A stretch of 64,000 nucleotides of DNA from Asterias amurensis (Eukaryota > Echinodermata > Asteroidea > Forcipulatida > Asteriidae), in NCBI RefSeq assembly GCF_032118995.1, contig NC_092667.1, positions 1,108,931 to 1,172,930 of the forward strand, written 5' to 3'. Below, piece after piece: positions 12,005 to 22,859 of the stretch; the first letter of the stretch is position 1, and each line of letters opens with the position of its first letter. The position numbers and the translations under genes are program-made. Below the pieces are notes generated by a model. It saw only the letters and a list, made by a program, of their open reading frames with translations, had not been told where the DNA came from and made no database searches.

Positions 12005-12405
12005 GTAATTTAGCACACAGGGGGAAGTGTGTGTAAACATAAACATAAATCAGAGACTATGTGAAATTGGATGACAGTGTGTAACTTGCTCAACACACAA
12101 AGGAAGTGTGAGCAAATCAGAGTACCAAAAGAGAGAGTGTCAGTTACTCATTACACAAAGGAAGTGTGAGCAACTCAGAGCAATACAAGGGAGAGTGTAA
12201 GTTAGTCATTTCACAAAAGAGTTGTGTGAGCAAGCAACTCAGAAGACACAAGGGGAGGTGTCTGTTACTAACTCAACACACAAAGAAAGTGTGAGCAACT
12301 ATAGACTAACATAAGATACTCACTACACAAAGGAAGTGTGAGCAACTCAGATTAACACAAGGGAAAGTGTCAGTTACTCATCACTACACAAAGGAAGTGT
12401 GGCAC
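12005..12405. repeat. Degenerate satellite related to the 58-bp array
   Basis: About seven copies of a ~60-bp unit containing CACACAAAGGAAGTGTGAGC and AACTCAGAGTAACACAAGGG. The alternation of an ACACAAGGGGAAGT-like block with a GAAAGTGT-like block links it to the array at 8815-10330. Confidence 0.8.
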
Positions 12406-13931
12406 ACCCTGAAACGTTGACTTATCTACAAAATTGTTCAACTAAAAAACAAACAGGAAATACTAAGTCAAATTTTGTTTGACTCCTAAGAATTTAGACT
12501 CTAAAGTGTCTCCTATTTCAATCATGCAACTCTGTATTTTGATAATAGATTTGACATTTCCAAAAATCCAGGCACAGCAAGATTTTGTGCTGTGTTTTTT
12601 AACTTTTCAATGGCTGAGAAAACCAAAACCATACAAATCAGATGTTGCATGCCTGTTGCTGATGTATGAGATGGGCAAAACCCCGCCTATCTAATACCCT
12701 CTTGGGGGGAAAATTCCCATCCGGCTCCACTATATGGCAACCAAGTTTGTCAACTCCATACATCAGCACCTAAATGAATGAGCTAGCATAGTGCGAGAAA
12801 CAATTCTAATTTATCAGCCTTTGACAACGTTTCAAATTGTGACGTTTGATGATTGACCACACAATGGAAGTGCGAGCAACACAAAAAAGGGTATAAAGTG
12901 GTGCAATTTGGCACTAAAAGAAAGTGTCACCAAGTCACCACACTATTAATTCTAACTATATCCCTACAATATACAATTAATAACAAATTACAAAAAGGTT
13001 GTGCATCTCTCCCAGTGATGGACGCTGACTCCTTGTGAGATCCGACACTCTCTACTACTGTCTGGAGTTTGATCTGTAAAAGATGGAAAAAAACCACAAA
13101 AACAAATTAACATCTTTGTTATAATCACCATTAAAATAAGGCAATATAATAGAGACGTTTCGTAAGCATGTGGATACACATACAAACACAGATATGATAA
13201 CCATATCCATTCATGTCAGCCACATGTTGGATTTTGTTTCGCAAACTATAGGTATGTTTCACTTGAGTGTACTTGCATTCATCATAAGTGTTTTTCTGAC
13301 ACATGACTGATACAGAACCTGTGTTTTAGACACTGCATTTTCTCATCATTTTGCTTGCAAATGACCCAAATATTTCTATATAACGATACCAGTGAAAGTA
13401 ATTCCATGAGAAATGTTTTTTAATTGAGACAAAAAGACAACTAAAAGTCTGCAAAACAGTATTCGTTTTTCTACTGCGTGTATGAGCTCCCGTATCCGTA
13501 TTACTGAGCCTGCAGGGGTCGGTTGAAGGCATGCGAGCCTGGCGATTGAGTGTCACCGGCGCAGCCCTCCAAGAGCTCTGTCTCAGAGGAACGGACGTAT
13601 CCCCAGTACCGATAGTGTAAATTTATGACTAAAATGTTCTTGCCTTGGACTTGTGCACTACATCCACGAATCTACACTTTCTCGGCCATTCTTCTAGACA
13701 TAATGTTTACATACCTGTCAAGTTCATTGATTGCAAAAGGCAGAGGCAGAAGTTGGGAAAGAATAATGGAAGAAAAAAACACCCTTGTCGCACAAGTTAT
13801 GTGCTTTCAGATGCATGACGTTTAAGACCTCAGCTGAGGTATATTTTAGGGAGAAATTACTTCTTTCACAAAAACATATGTGATGTACATGTAACAGGTA
13901 ACATGGTCTATAGATTTAAATGAATTAGCTC
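12406..13931. other. Non-coding interval
   Basis: No gene recognised. Short traces of the satellite unit persist at about 12855-12940. A segment at about 13610-13760 (GACTAAAATGTTCTTGCC, then CACGAATCTACACTTTCTCG) resembles 28918-29060, consistent with old spacer duplication. Open frames are under 80 residues and carry no domain. Confidence 0.45.
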
Positions 13932-14300
13932 TTTAAAGGCACATTTAATGGCAATTACTCAAAATAATTGTTAGCATAAAAAAATTACTTAAAGAGCAAT
14001 GAAGAGCTGTTGATAGTTTAAAACGGCTCCCTCTGAAGTAACATAGTTTTGAGAAAGAAGTAATTTCTCACTCAAATATTTGAATTGAATTCGAGACCTC
14101 AGCTAGCTGAGGTCTCAATTCAAGGCATCTGAAAGCACACAACTTGTGCGACAAGGGTGTTTTTTCTTCTGTTATATTTGCAACTTGGACAACCAATTGA
14201 GTTCAAATGTTCACAGGTTTGTTATTTTATGCATACTTTGAGATACACCAAGTGAGAAGACTGGTCTTTGACAACTATCAAAGGTGTCCAGGGCCTTTAA
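13932..14300 (+). repeat. TTAA-flanked MITE, 'CACTGGACACTATTGG' family
   Basis: The ends resemble TTTAAAGGCACTGGACACTA and its mirror, flanked by TTAA. Internal landmarks are GGCTCCCTCTGAAGTAAC, GAGACCTCAG...CTGAGGTCTC, GAAAGCACACAACTT and GATACACCAAGTGAGAAGAC. This is the commonest repeat in the window (at least 15 copies or fragments). TTAA flanks and short inverted ends suggest piggyBac-type mobilisation (inference). Confidence 0.85.
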
Positions 14301-14496
14301 GAGAAATGGTTTAACCCCCAGTGTTTAAAGGTAATGTGAATGCAGATTGCGTCACAGCACCCATTTACTCGTTATACTGTGCTAAATGGGTCTTATTCAT
14401 TTCAAAGGAAGCTCTGCATACCTTGTAGACAAATATTGAGCACTTTGAGACAATTTCAGGTATGCTGAAGTGCTATATATTACTGTGTGTTATCAA

Positions 14497-14890
14497 ATAA
14501 AATTCAAGTCTTTGAGAAAACAATTAAGTAATTTCCCTAAAATTCTTAATTTGTATCTCATCTCAATTTCGTACTACGCCACAGCTTATTATGCAAACTC
14601 AACATCATAACAAGTCTATAAAAAATTCTTCAAATTCTATATATTTTATTATTTTTTCTTAAATGTCCTATAGTTTTTATTGATTGATTTATAACCACTA
14701 CTCGAGAACACCAGGCTGCGCTGTTTCCTTTTTTTTGTGACTCAATGAGCCGTGTTGTTATTGCCAATTTATGGATCTTGGCACGGTTCCGTTCTGTGAA
14801 GGTCGCGCCTGAGAAATATACAAACAACAGTCAGTAGTTGCTGGCCGCCATTTTGCAAACCATCTCTCGACAAATTGAAATTGCTACCAG
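14497..14890. pseudogene. Broken lectin-gene 5' fragment with inverted start
   Basis: Bases 14497-14810 match the 5' flank of the three lectin genes: TACTACGCCACAGCTTATTA, then GCGCTGTTTC, then TTATGGATCTTGGCACGGTT and CCGTTCTGTGAAGG. The signal-peptide start should follow. Instead 14845-14885 carries that piece in reverse orientation (GCCATTTTGCAAACCATCTC then GACAAATTGAAATTGCT, the complement of AGCAATTTCAATTTGTC...GAGATGGTTTGCAAAATGGC). No carbohydrate-recognition exon follows. It is a dead fourth paralogue or a promoter-only duplication that was rearranged. Confidence 0.75.
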
Positions 14891-14914
14891 TACGGACTGA
14901 AAACCCAAGTCGGC

Positions 14915-14990
14915 ATAGTTTCCCCAGCAGGATTCAAACCGTGGCAAGGAAAGATACCACTACGCCAACCAGGCCACCAAAATGTCAATT
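14915..14990 (-). repeat. tRNA-derived SINE head fragment
   Basis: Read on the minus strand it has an A-box-like TTGGCGTAGTGG and a B-box-like GGTTTGAATCC at tRNA-like spacing, but no complete cloverleaf. This is a common SINE relic layout. It is not a functional tRNA. Confidence 0.45.
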
Positions 14991-14999
14991 GTTTGTAAA

Positions 15000-16434
15000 A
15001 CAACACTTGAGTGTATAGCAAAACACAATAAAACCAACAGAAAAAGTGAACAACTTAATTGCGTCCACAGTTCATTTTACCAAAAAAATTAACAATTCAA
15101 GCATGAACAAACACTCCTTCAAACAAAAAATTTAATAGCCTTTGAAGTTTGATCTCTCAGGCAAAACTCCAATCTCTTGTATTATGGCTTTGCATACATA
15201 CAACAAGTTACAACTTTAGGGAAAAGTTGTAACCATGTACACATTCCCATTATTCATTCATTTCATTTTCATTCAATAAACAAAGCTAATTAATGAGGCA
15301 GAGAAAAATAAGTAAATAGAGTATGGAGGCATCATCTGGAAGCCGAGGCTAATGTAGGGATATACCTGGGGACAGACAATAAATGGGGACAAGAACGAAC
15401 GGACAGACAATTAGAACAAAGACAGACATGATGAAGACAAGAATGATGAGAATAATAATAGCAAAATAATAATAACAAAAATAACAAAAATAGGAAGAAA
15501 ACAAGTAATAATAACAAAGCGTTTGCTGACAACTAAGCAATAGTAAAATGGGAGTGAGAACGCAAACTATGTCAAATCCTGTAAAGGAGAGCTCTTTAAT
15601 AAGCGCAATTAAATCGACCCACAGATATGTATAGAAAGCATTGGGATGGGAGGGGGTATAACTCTTATGTCGGTCATTGAGGAGTCTGCCTGATGGGGGA
15701 AAATTGATACACAAGTGTGTGTTTTAAAAATTCCTACCAAAATGTAAACTCAGCCAAAAAAAATGATTTGTACTTGTATTTATTAATAAGGGAATCAATG
15801 TGTGGTGAAGAGGTTTTCAACTCGAGGTTTTCATCCCAACGAGGCCATGGTTCTTGATAACTTTACAGAGACGAATTCGAGGTAAATTATAAAGAACCAG
15901 GCCTTTGGCGGGTTTAAACAAAACCGATTCAACACACTTTGATTCCCATTCAGAAATACCTTTTTGGTTAAAAGGCGTAATAAGTAAAAAACTCTGTAAA
16001 ACTTATCCCTATCCGAGTACTTGAGCTCTGTATGTTTCCATCTCAATGGTATGTTCAGAATATGCTAAATGTACATGTACGATGTCCGTACGCGTGTGTT
16101 TTCCATTTCCATTCGTGCGCATGCGCCTATAGTCTTAGTGCATATTCGCTGGTTTTCCTTTCACACACAGCGCAGCCAAATCACCGACAGCGCCTGCATG
16201 ATCGCCCGTAACAAGAAACGTCATGCATCAAGACTAGCGCGGACAACCGGTTATAAACACTGGTCATTATCAACAGTTTAAACACCCCCACGTGATACGC
16301 TGTCCACCAATAGGAATAGCGAAACTGTCTGAGGTATTTATGAAAAATTGTTTTAGGGGGTAGCCTAGATAACAAAATAATGAAGAAATAGTAATAAAGG
16401 ATGTTTAAGCCGCATAAGTACCAAGGTGCACTCA
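15000..16434. other. Non-coding interval, A-rich low complexity
   Basis: An A-rich simple region (AATAATAATAGCAAAATAAT and variants) spans about 15400-15525 and generates a spurious leucine/tyrosine-rich minus-strand open frame. No domain or splice-supported coding was found in the remainder. Confidence 0.5.
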
Positions 16435-16751
16435 AACGGGCCAATATCTTCAGTCAGTGAAATCAAATCTTTGAGAAAACTATTTGCAAGAAAAAGTCCA
16501 TGGAAATTTGATTTTGCACAATTCAAAATTATAATAAGTCTAGTTTTTTTTCCTCCAGATTCTATACACCATATTATTTTTTATTGAATTTCACGCTGTT
16601 ATATTGGGAAACTCCCTGTTGCGCTGTTTCTTTGTGACCCAACGAGCCGTGTTTTATTGGCAATTTAAGGATCTTGGCACGGTTCCGTTCTGTGAAGGTT
16701 ACACCTTCTTGGTTACTTATAATACCTGGCAGCAATTCAATTTGTCAAGAG
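16435..16751 (+). promoter_or_regulatory. Conserved 5' flank of lectin gene 1
   Basis: This segment aligns by eye with 24367-24621 (gene 2), 31345-31624 (gene 3) and the relic at 14497-14810. Shared words include AAAATTATAATAAGT, TGCGCTGTTTCTTTGTGAC, GAGCCGTGTTTTATT and GGATCTTGGCACGGTTCCGT. Promoter plus 5' untranslated leader is the likely content. No TATA box position is certain. Confidence 0.6.
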
Positions 16752-17067
16752 ATGGTTTGCAAAATGGCTGCAAGCAAACTGCTGGGTGTTGTTAGTATAT
16801 TTATGATAGTAAACTACGCTGCTGGCAATGGGCAGTGTGTGACCTCCATCAGAGGGACACCGCGATGCCCTCCTACTTGGAGCCAGTGGCAAGACAAATG
16901 CTACAAGATGCATGATGCCGACGTTACATGGGCAGAGGGCCAGCAGATTTGTGTTGAGATGGGCTGGGTGATGATTGTCCCTCAATCCAAAGAAGAGTTA
17001 CAACACCTCCACAAGATGTTCAGTGGCCAAAGGTTCTGGATTGGTTGCCACGACATTGAAACTGAAG
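16752..17067 (+). CDS. Lectin gene 1, exon 1
   Basis: Signal peptide and N-terminal half of the carbohydrate-recognition domain, ending ...CHDIETE plus one base (phase 1) at donor GAAG|GTTTGT. The same donor is kept in all three paralogues, and the open frame hits a stop just after it. Confidence 0.87.
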
Positions 17068-17749
17068 GTTTGTACACAATTCTATAAATGATGTTCAATA
17101 TAGTCCTAATAATTAGTTTCAATGTTTGACAAATTGCCAAAACAAGGTCAAAATGCCAGCCAGGGTGAGGGCTACAAGGAAAAAAAAACAAATCTAAAGT
17201 GAGAGGAAACATCTGTTGACGTTCCTTTTGAACTGTGACAGAGTTGGTGGAAAACAAGGTACAGGTAGAGAGTTCCAATGTTCAGTGGTGTGGCATACCG
17301 TAATATTTTTAAGGCGTACATGTACATCTGTGTTCAAAACTGTGAACAATGTTAGACAGTGGGAACCACAACAACAGACAAATTGAGATAACTCGAATGA
17401 TGACCACATTTCGCTTTAAATCATATGTTCTTTTTAAAATTCTATAAACAAAGAATCCATTGCTGAACAGAAACAATGTATACTTTCCATCTTATCTCGC
17501 TCCCAACATTAGTTGTAATGACTAATGAGACTTTTTAATTCTGATTGACTTGATTCAGGTACCTGGGAGTGTCTGGGTGAAGGTACTTTTGAAGTGGATA
17601 CCGAGATGTGGGCTTATAGTGAGCCAAATAATTACGCCAACGGAAACTGCGCTTTAGGCAGTGCTTTTGGCTTGCACGATGTGGATTGCGATAGCTTACA
17701 GAAGTTAGTCTGCCAGCGTCCCGTAGCACCAGCGTTGTTGCTCCTGTGA
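16752..17749 (+). CDS. C-type lectin gene 1 (two exons)
   Basis: Encodes a 168-residue secreted C-type lectin from exons 16752-17067 and 17559-17749; the joined length is an exact multiple of three. Residues 1-28 form a signal peptide (MVCKMAASKLLGVVSIF...). Met5 (16764) is an alternative start. The domain opens with CPPTWSQWQDKCYKMH and keeps the WAEGQQIC and FWIGCHD landmarks. It carries the sugar/Ca2+ motif EPN, which in this family usually means mannose-type binding, but the usual WND is replaced by LHDVDC, so calcium site 2 may be altered. Six domain cysteines are seen. Just before the domain lies a single RGTPR, the likely seed of the linker repeat expanded in gene 3. Family is certain; ligand is inferred. 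Confidence 0.88.
17559..17749 (+). CDS. Lectin gene 1, exon 2
   Basis: Acceptor TTGATTCAG|GTACCTGGG. Encodes GTWECLGEG, then WAYSEPNNYANGNCALG, then LHDVDCDSLQKLVCQ and the stop TGA. This is the Ca2+/sugar-binding half of the domain. An AATAAA at about 18006 is a possible polyadenylation signal. Confidence 0.88.
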
Positions 17750-18498
17750 AAGGTTGCTCAATATTTTGGGCAAACTACTTTTTCTGATGATTATACCGCC
17801 ATGTTGCCTTAAATTTTGCTGTTGAGAACTGCTCCTTATCCTTAATATTTGTATAGAGTCCATGTTGAACACCCATAGTGCTGTATTTGTGTGAGAAGTG
17901 ATTGACCAAACAACAAATTTGCATCTGTCAATAACAACAAGCGAAACATGTTTTTTTTTTTTTAGTCAAACATTCTGTTCTAAAAAATAGCGGACCATGT
18001 TATGTAATAAAATAACAACAAAAAAACGCAATTTCAAGGTATATTTATGCCAATTGATCAGTTTACTACTTTCGACATTAACCATACTCATATCATAATT
18101 GTTTTTATAGCACAAGGCGCACCAATCTGAAGGCGGGTGCCTCTTGAAGTGGTTAACTGCTCACTCAAGCTCAGTTTAGACTTTTAGATTTTTTTTTAGA
18201 TTTTGCTAATTATTCAAAAAAACTATTTAAAACAGTTATATGGAATTATAATCTTGATATTTTAACCAAACTATTTAAAATTCATTTTCACAAATATTTT
18301 CTCAAAATGGAGCATTTAATTGGGCAAGTTCACTTAAGGTTATTACTTGTACAGCTCGCTGTGCAGTTTTCCCTGTGCAGTAAGCGCTAACAAATTCGTT
18401 CAATAACTGACTACCATCGATAGATTGAAATGTTTTCATAACTGCTTGAAATAACGAGCGGGTCAAATAAGAAAAGATCCTAAAGTAGGGCATGCAGT
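17750..18498. other. Gene 1 3' flank
   Basis: AT-rich sequence with a T-rich run near 17950 and an AATAAA near 18006. It probably includes the 3' untranslated region of lectin gene 1. No further gene was seen. Confidence 0.4.
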
Positions 18499-18903
18499 AA
18501 GGCAGTGGACACTATTGGTAATTTGAACTCAAAAATAATTATTAGCATAAAACCTTACTTGAAAACGAGCAATGGGGAGCTGTTGATAGTTTTGTGAGAA
18601 TCGACTTCCTCTGAAGTAACAGGTAGTTTTTCGAGAAAGAAGTAATTTTCTACGAATTTGATTTCGAGACATTAGAATTATATTTTGAGGTCTCGAAATC
18701 AAGCATCTGAAAGCACACAACTTCGTGTGACATGGGTGCTTTTTCTTTCATTAATATCTTGCAACTTCGACGACCAACTGAGCTCAGATTTTCACAGGCT
18801 TGTTATCTTATGCGTATGTTGAGATACACCAAGTGGGAAGACTGGTCTTTGATAATTACATGTACATGTGTACATGGACCAATATAGTGTCCAGTGTCTT
18901 TAA
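18499..18903 (+). repeat. TTAA-type MITE ('CACTGGACACTATTGG')
   Basis: Near-complete copy from AAGGCAGTGGACACTATTGG to AGTGTCCAGTGTCTTTAA with the GGTCTCGAAATCAAGCATCT core. It lies downstream of lectin gene 1, just as copies lie downstream of genes 2 and 3. Confidence 0.88.
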
Positions 18904-19024
18904 ATGCTTCAATACATGTACATCTTTATTTAATAATTTCAATGTAAGCAGTAAAAACAAATTTGGTGAATTCAAAATCTTTTGGTAATGATTCTAAAAA
19001 TAGGCCTACTTCTCTCTTATTTCT

Positions 19025-19390
19025 TCAGTCTCCTATTGATGACTAGAGCAAGCTAGTCAAAATGTTAAGAGCCATTCAAGAACTGCCTCCGTGGTAGTGC
19101 AGTTCATTCTGATTCTTTTAGCTATAAAGTAGTAGTCCCAGCCAATTTGTCTATACCTTCTGCCCGGGTAGTAGTTAAAAAGCAGGACAGTTCTTTGCAG
19201 AACTGAGAAGTCTCCCGAACATCCGATAAATCTACACCGCGGAAGTAAAATAAAGAAAGACAGTTCTCTATGAACAAACTCCATGTGGCAAGTAGTGCAC
19301 ACATGGTGTTACCGCAAACCAAATGTATATTGATACCTCACCAAAAGTGACCATGCAATGCCTCAAATCCTATATAAATTTCAAAATAGA
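19025..19390 (-). repeat. Half copy of a long palindromic element
   Basis: Ends TGGTGTTACCGCAAACCAAA, then a flank ending CCTCAAATCCTATATA. This is the reverse complement of the left half of the palindrome at 57900-58405 and related to 54815-55135. GCCCGGGTAGTAGTTAAAAA and AACTGAGAAGTCTCCCGAAC are shared landmarks. Confidence 0.75.
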
Positions 19391-19633
19391 AACCCTTTTT
19401 CTCCTTCCATGCCTCAGTTTGGATAACATTTATTCGAATGGGAGAAAATCCAAGACGGGTGCACCATGATAAAAGGTCTATGTGCAGTTTTGTGATTTCT
19501 TATTGTCATTATGTTTTTTAATTCAATGATGGACTAAAAATGATTTGAATATTAGTTGGGAAAAAAGTAACATGTATACAATTATGAACCGGGTTGATCG
19601 AACACATAGTTTAATCTTACGGGTACACCATTT

Positions 19634-20352
19634 GAACAAACGCTGTTTGGTTTAGTCTCAACATTTCGACAACTGAACTCTTGTCGTCATTGTCTCCTAT
19701 AACGACTACTTAAGAGCACACTACATGTACATTGAATAAGCCAACCAGCTCTCACAGAGCCATCACCTCAAGTTTTCATGGAAAGACACTTACATGGTGT
19801 TTCCATCAGACTAAATTGAGTAGTAATAATTAATTGATGTAATGAATGTGAGGATAGTTTATTACTGGTGATGTTCCTGTTTTACTTTTTAAGCACTGCA
19901 AGCTCAAAATAAATTACATTATGCACAAAAAGCCGTGTTTTACTCAACTTTTCACATGACTTGAGATTACCCCTAACAACCCTGATAACTTAACCCTATC
20001 CAGCCATGACCCGTCAAAATTAACCCTAAATAACCCCAACAACTAAAAAGGTTTCCCTAACTAATCCTGACACCTCAATAGTCAATATTAAACCTTAACC
20101 AACCTGAAAATTCACCCTAACCACGACCCCTCAAAATTAACTCTAACCAACATTGTCCCTCAAAATTAACCCAACTGACCTTGTCCCTCAAAATTAATAT
20201 TTTGGCTCAGTCCACAGCGGCCAGCAACCGACCGGCTCGCTCACACTGTTATGTGCTCTGATTGGACGAACCTGGGGTGTTTAAAGACCGACTCTGTGAC
20301 GTCACTCTAGTGATGAAAGTGTAGATTATTTTTACGAATCTACACTCAACTA
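19634..20352 (+). repeat. Duplicated spacer, copy 1 (with CCCTAA-like array)
   Basis: About 719 bases near-identical in order to 27754-28472, beginning GAACA..GCTGTTTGGTTTAG and ending ACGAATCTACACTCAACT. Bases 19968-20195 are a degenerate array of AACCCTAA/CCCCTCAAAATTAACCCT units. The copy indicates that the lectin genes duplicated together with their 3' spacer. Confidence 0.88.
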
Positions 20353-20683
20353 ATTAATTTCCCGTTCGGGTTTTTGATTTTTGGGGGTAATCGACGTCAT
20401 GCCAAAGTTATGGAAAAATATAAATAAAAAGGTGACCATTTTGAATTCCAAGGTGACCGCAGTCTGAAACAGTTCAGTTGTAAGCTTAATTGCTTTGTTT
20501 TTATGGTCAATGTAATTTTCGCCACAAAAATCAGGGTTTTATGATATTCACAGCCAAAGTTAAATCTCTATTTTGCCAACATATTTTTGTCTTGGTCCTT
20601 AGGATCTATAGAGGGTATCTAGCTTTGGGGGCATCTTCTAATTATCAAAATCCCACAGGAGTCCATAAGCTCCCAGACTAATA

Positions 20684-21710
20684 CAGTCGTTTGACCAGTT
20701 CTGGATCACTTTTTGAATTCACATTGTATTTTGTTGCAATCTCTTTGACATCTTAAACAAAAAAGTTTATCAGTTTACCTAAACATGACATAAAACTCAC
20801 CAAGTATTCACTGACAAAAAAAAGATTAGTTCTTTTGAAGAGGCTTTGAGAAAAGTATCGTCACCTGTTTGACCAGTTCAGGATCAGTTGAATCTATTCT
20901 GAATCAGTAGAGTGCCCTTTATTGCAAACCATACTCCCATTCATAAAACTGTCTCTCAAGGACACGAAACTTCAGAGGTGTGTTGGCATGGTCGTGGACT
21001 TCCTTTCTTTAGTGAATGTCATGCAAGTGTCTTCAACAGCAGCGCAAAAACCCAGCGACCAAACCACAAAACAACAGCAAAGGCAAATGAAAAAGTGAAG
21101 CGAACCTAAAATCCATTATTGACCCCTCCAAGTTTAATTTTTTTCACAAAAACAAAAAATCTACAAGAATTTGTGAAGTAATGTTTCTCAAAATCAACTA
21201 AATAAACTTTCTACTGCAGTAGTATGATTTTACCTTACTTAGTAAGTTAGTGCGGCACCATTTGACGCAATGAGATGTTGAGTGATCCCGAACTGGTCAA
21301 GGGTAAGTTGCCCCCCAAAGAAGATTTTGGTAACTTCATCTCCTCAAAAAAACAAGATGACTGCACAGTATTTACAGGAACGTTTTTTTTTACACATTCT
21401 GATCATTTTACATAAATATTTTTTGCCCCGACATTCCAATTCTAAAGGTAAGATGTTTTAACAGTGTTTTTCAACCAACATTTTTAAACAAAAAAATGAT
21501 CAATTTCGCAGACAACCTTCAGGAAAATAGCCATAATTTATCTGCTGATGATGTTTGGCACCTTATTTTGGGTTTGTTGGTTTAATGGGTGTAAATCTTC
21601 ACATTTATCAACAGAAATTGGTAATAATGAGAAGTGATATAATTATTTGGTTATTGCAAAGTTGAAGTGATCCCGAACCGGTCAATGATCCCGAACTGGT
21701 CAAATGACTG
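20684..21710. mobile_element. Non-autonomous Tc1/mariner-like element
   Basis: Terminal repeats CAGTCGTTTGACCAGTTCTG and (reverse) CAGTCATTTGACCAGTTCGG are flanked on both sides by TA (20682-20683 and 21711-21712), the hallmark target duplication of this superfamily. Subterminal copies of GACCAGTT(C/T)NGGATCA recur at about 20871, 21283 and 21670. The interior lacks a recognisable DDE transposase; the 65-codon open frame at 20912-21109 matches nothing I know. It is therefore a 1.03-kb deletion derivative or MITE. Confidence 0.8.
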
Positions 21711-21864
21711 TACCCAAACCTGTCAGTTTTTATTCGGCGGGCTGTGTATCTTTGTCACTCTGACGGGGTGACGTCACGCGACGTGCTTGAACAGACTGAC
21801 TGTTTTATCATCAAAACTTTATAAACGTTATCTCTGCGTCTTGAATTTTTAAATTAAATACATT

Positions 21865-22015
21865 AGGTGCATCTGAAAGAATTTGAATGAACAAATAACA
21901 TACCTTCTATTGCACCCGGGTCAGCAGGACCACCACTTGTGCACGGTGACTTGTTCTAGGCAGCTTAAAGGGGTCCACCAACAGGCACAGGTGTTTGCAC
22001 AACTCTTTGCACAAA
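21865..22015 (-). pseudogene. Third copy of gene-like block A
   Basis: On the minus strand, GAGTTGTGCAAACACCTGTG opens a block ending TGCAATAGAAG before GTATGT. It matches block A of the units at 8124 and 10936-10850 but has an in-frame TAG near the end and small indels. No block B is found beside it, so it is a relic. Confidence 0.55.
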
Positions 22016-22199
22016 ATTAATATGCTGAAAAAATACAAAAAAAGCATTTTGTGAGGTTTTTACCTTACTCTGAAATACATTTATCTTTCGAAGTAAAACC
22101 TTTTTGTTTAAATCAGCAAATATATCAATGAGTACTCCTTTTTAATTTAAAGAAATGTCCATATCAATGCAAGACTAAGCCTTTGACAAGTTTCAGTTT

Positions 22200-22310
22200 A
22201 TAAACTTGATAAGCTACAAAGGAAAGTATGAGCAACTCACCATCGGGGGAAAATGGGAGAAATTCACAACACAAGGGAAAGTGTGAGCAACTGACCAAGG
22301 GAGAGTACTT
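22200..22310. repeat. Satellite remnant
   Basis: Two to three degenerate units of the GGAAAGTATGAGCAACTCAC / ACACAAGGGAAAGTGTGAGC repeat, related to the arrays at 8815-10330 and 12005-12405. Confidence 0.6.
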
Positions 22311-22702
22311 TTTTGGGTGCAATGGGAGACTTTGGAACGCCAGGTGACAGCAGACTTACATGGAGCAAGTTGAGTGTGCACAATGGTTAACTAAAGGGGT
22401 TTTGACCATTTGCACTCGAACCATTTGCACTCGAACCCAGGCTGGTTGACCATTGGTTGACTACTGTGGTCGACCATTTGGAACCAACCTCGAGCCCATG
22501 GTTTCTTCACTGGTCCCAACAGCATGTTCCATTCTAACATGTGTAAAAGCACAGAAGGGAACCAGTGACACTTTAGCGAAAAGGGGGAAGGTTGACTAGA
22601 CTACCAACGAGTCGTTCGGGTGAGTACGTCACTGTGCATGTGCGTTGCTAGTTTGTGGTCGACCACTGGTGGACTAAATGTGAGCACTCGAACTTGCTCC
22701 AT

Positions 22703-22857
22703 TGGGTGTGTTCGTTTAGCCTCCCTGGGTCGACCCCGGTGTGTGTGTGTTTGTTTTTTTCCAGGACGAACGTGGGTAATTATCTGCACACGTTCGTCCT
22801 GGAAAAAGAAAACGCCACACACCGGGGTCGACCCGGGAAGCTAAACGAACGCACCCA
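22703..22857. repeat. Long-stem hairpin MITE
   Basis: GGGTGTGTTCGTTTAGCCTC, CCTGGGTCGACCCCGGTGTG is mirrored by CACACACCGGGGTCGACCCG, GGAAGCTAAACGAACGCACC. The apex repeats the theme with CCAGGACGAACGTG and CACGTTCGTCCTGG. Open frames on both strands are shadows of the foldback. Confidence 0.9.
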
Positions 22858-22859
22858 CT

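Noticed and set aside
15349..15714. 121-residue leucine- and tyrosine-rich minus-strand open frame
   Set aside because: Its C-terminal half translates an A-rich microsatellite-like tract.
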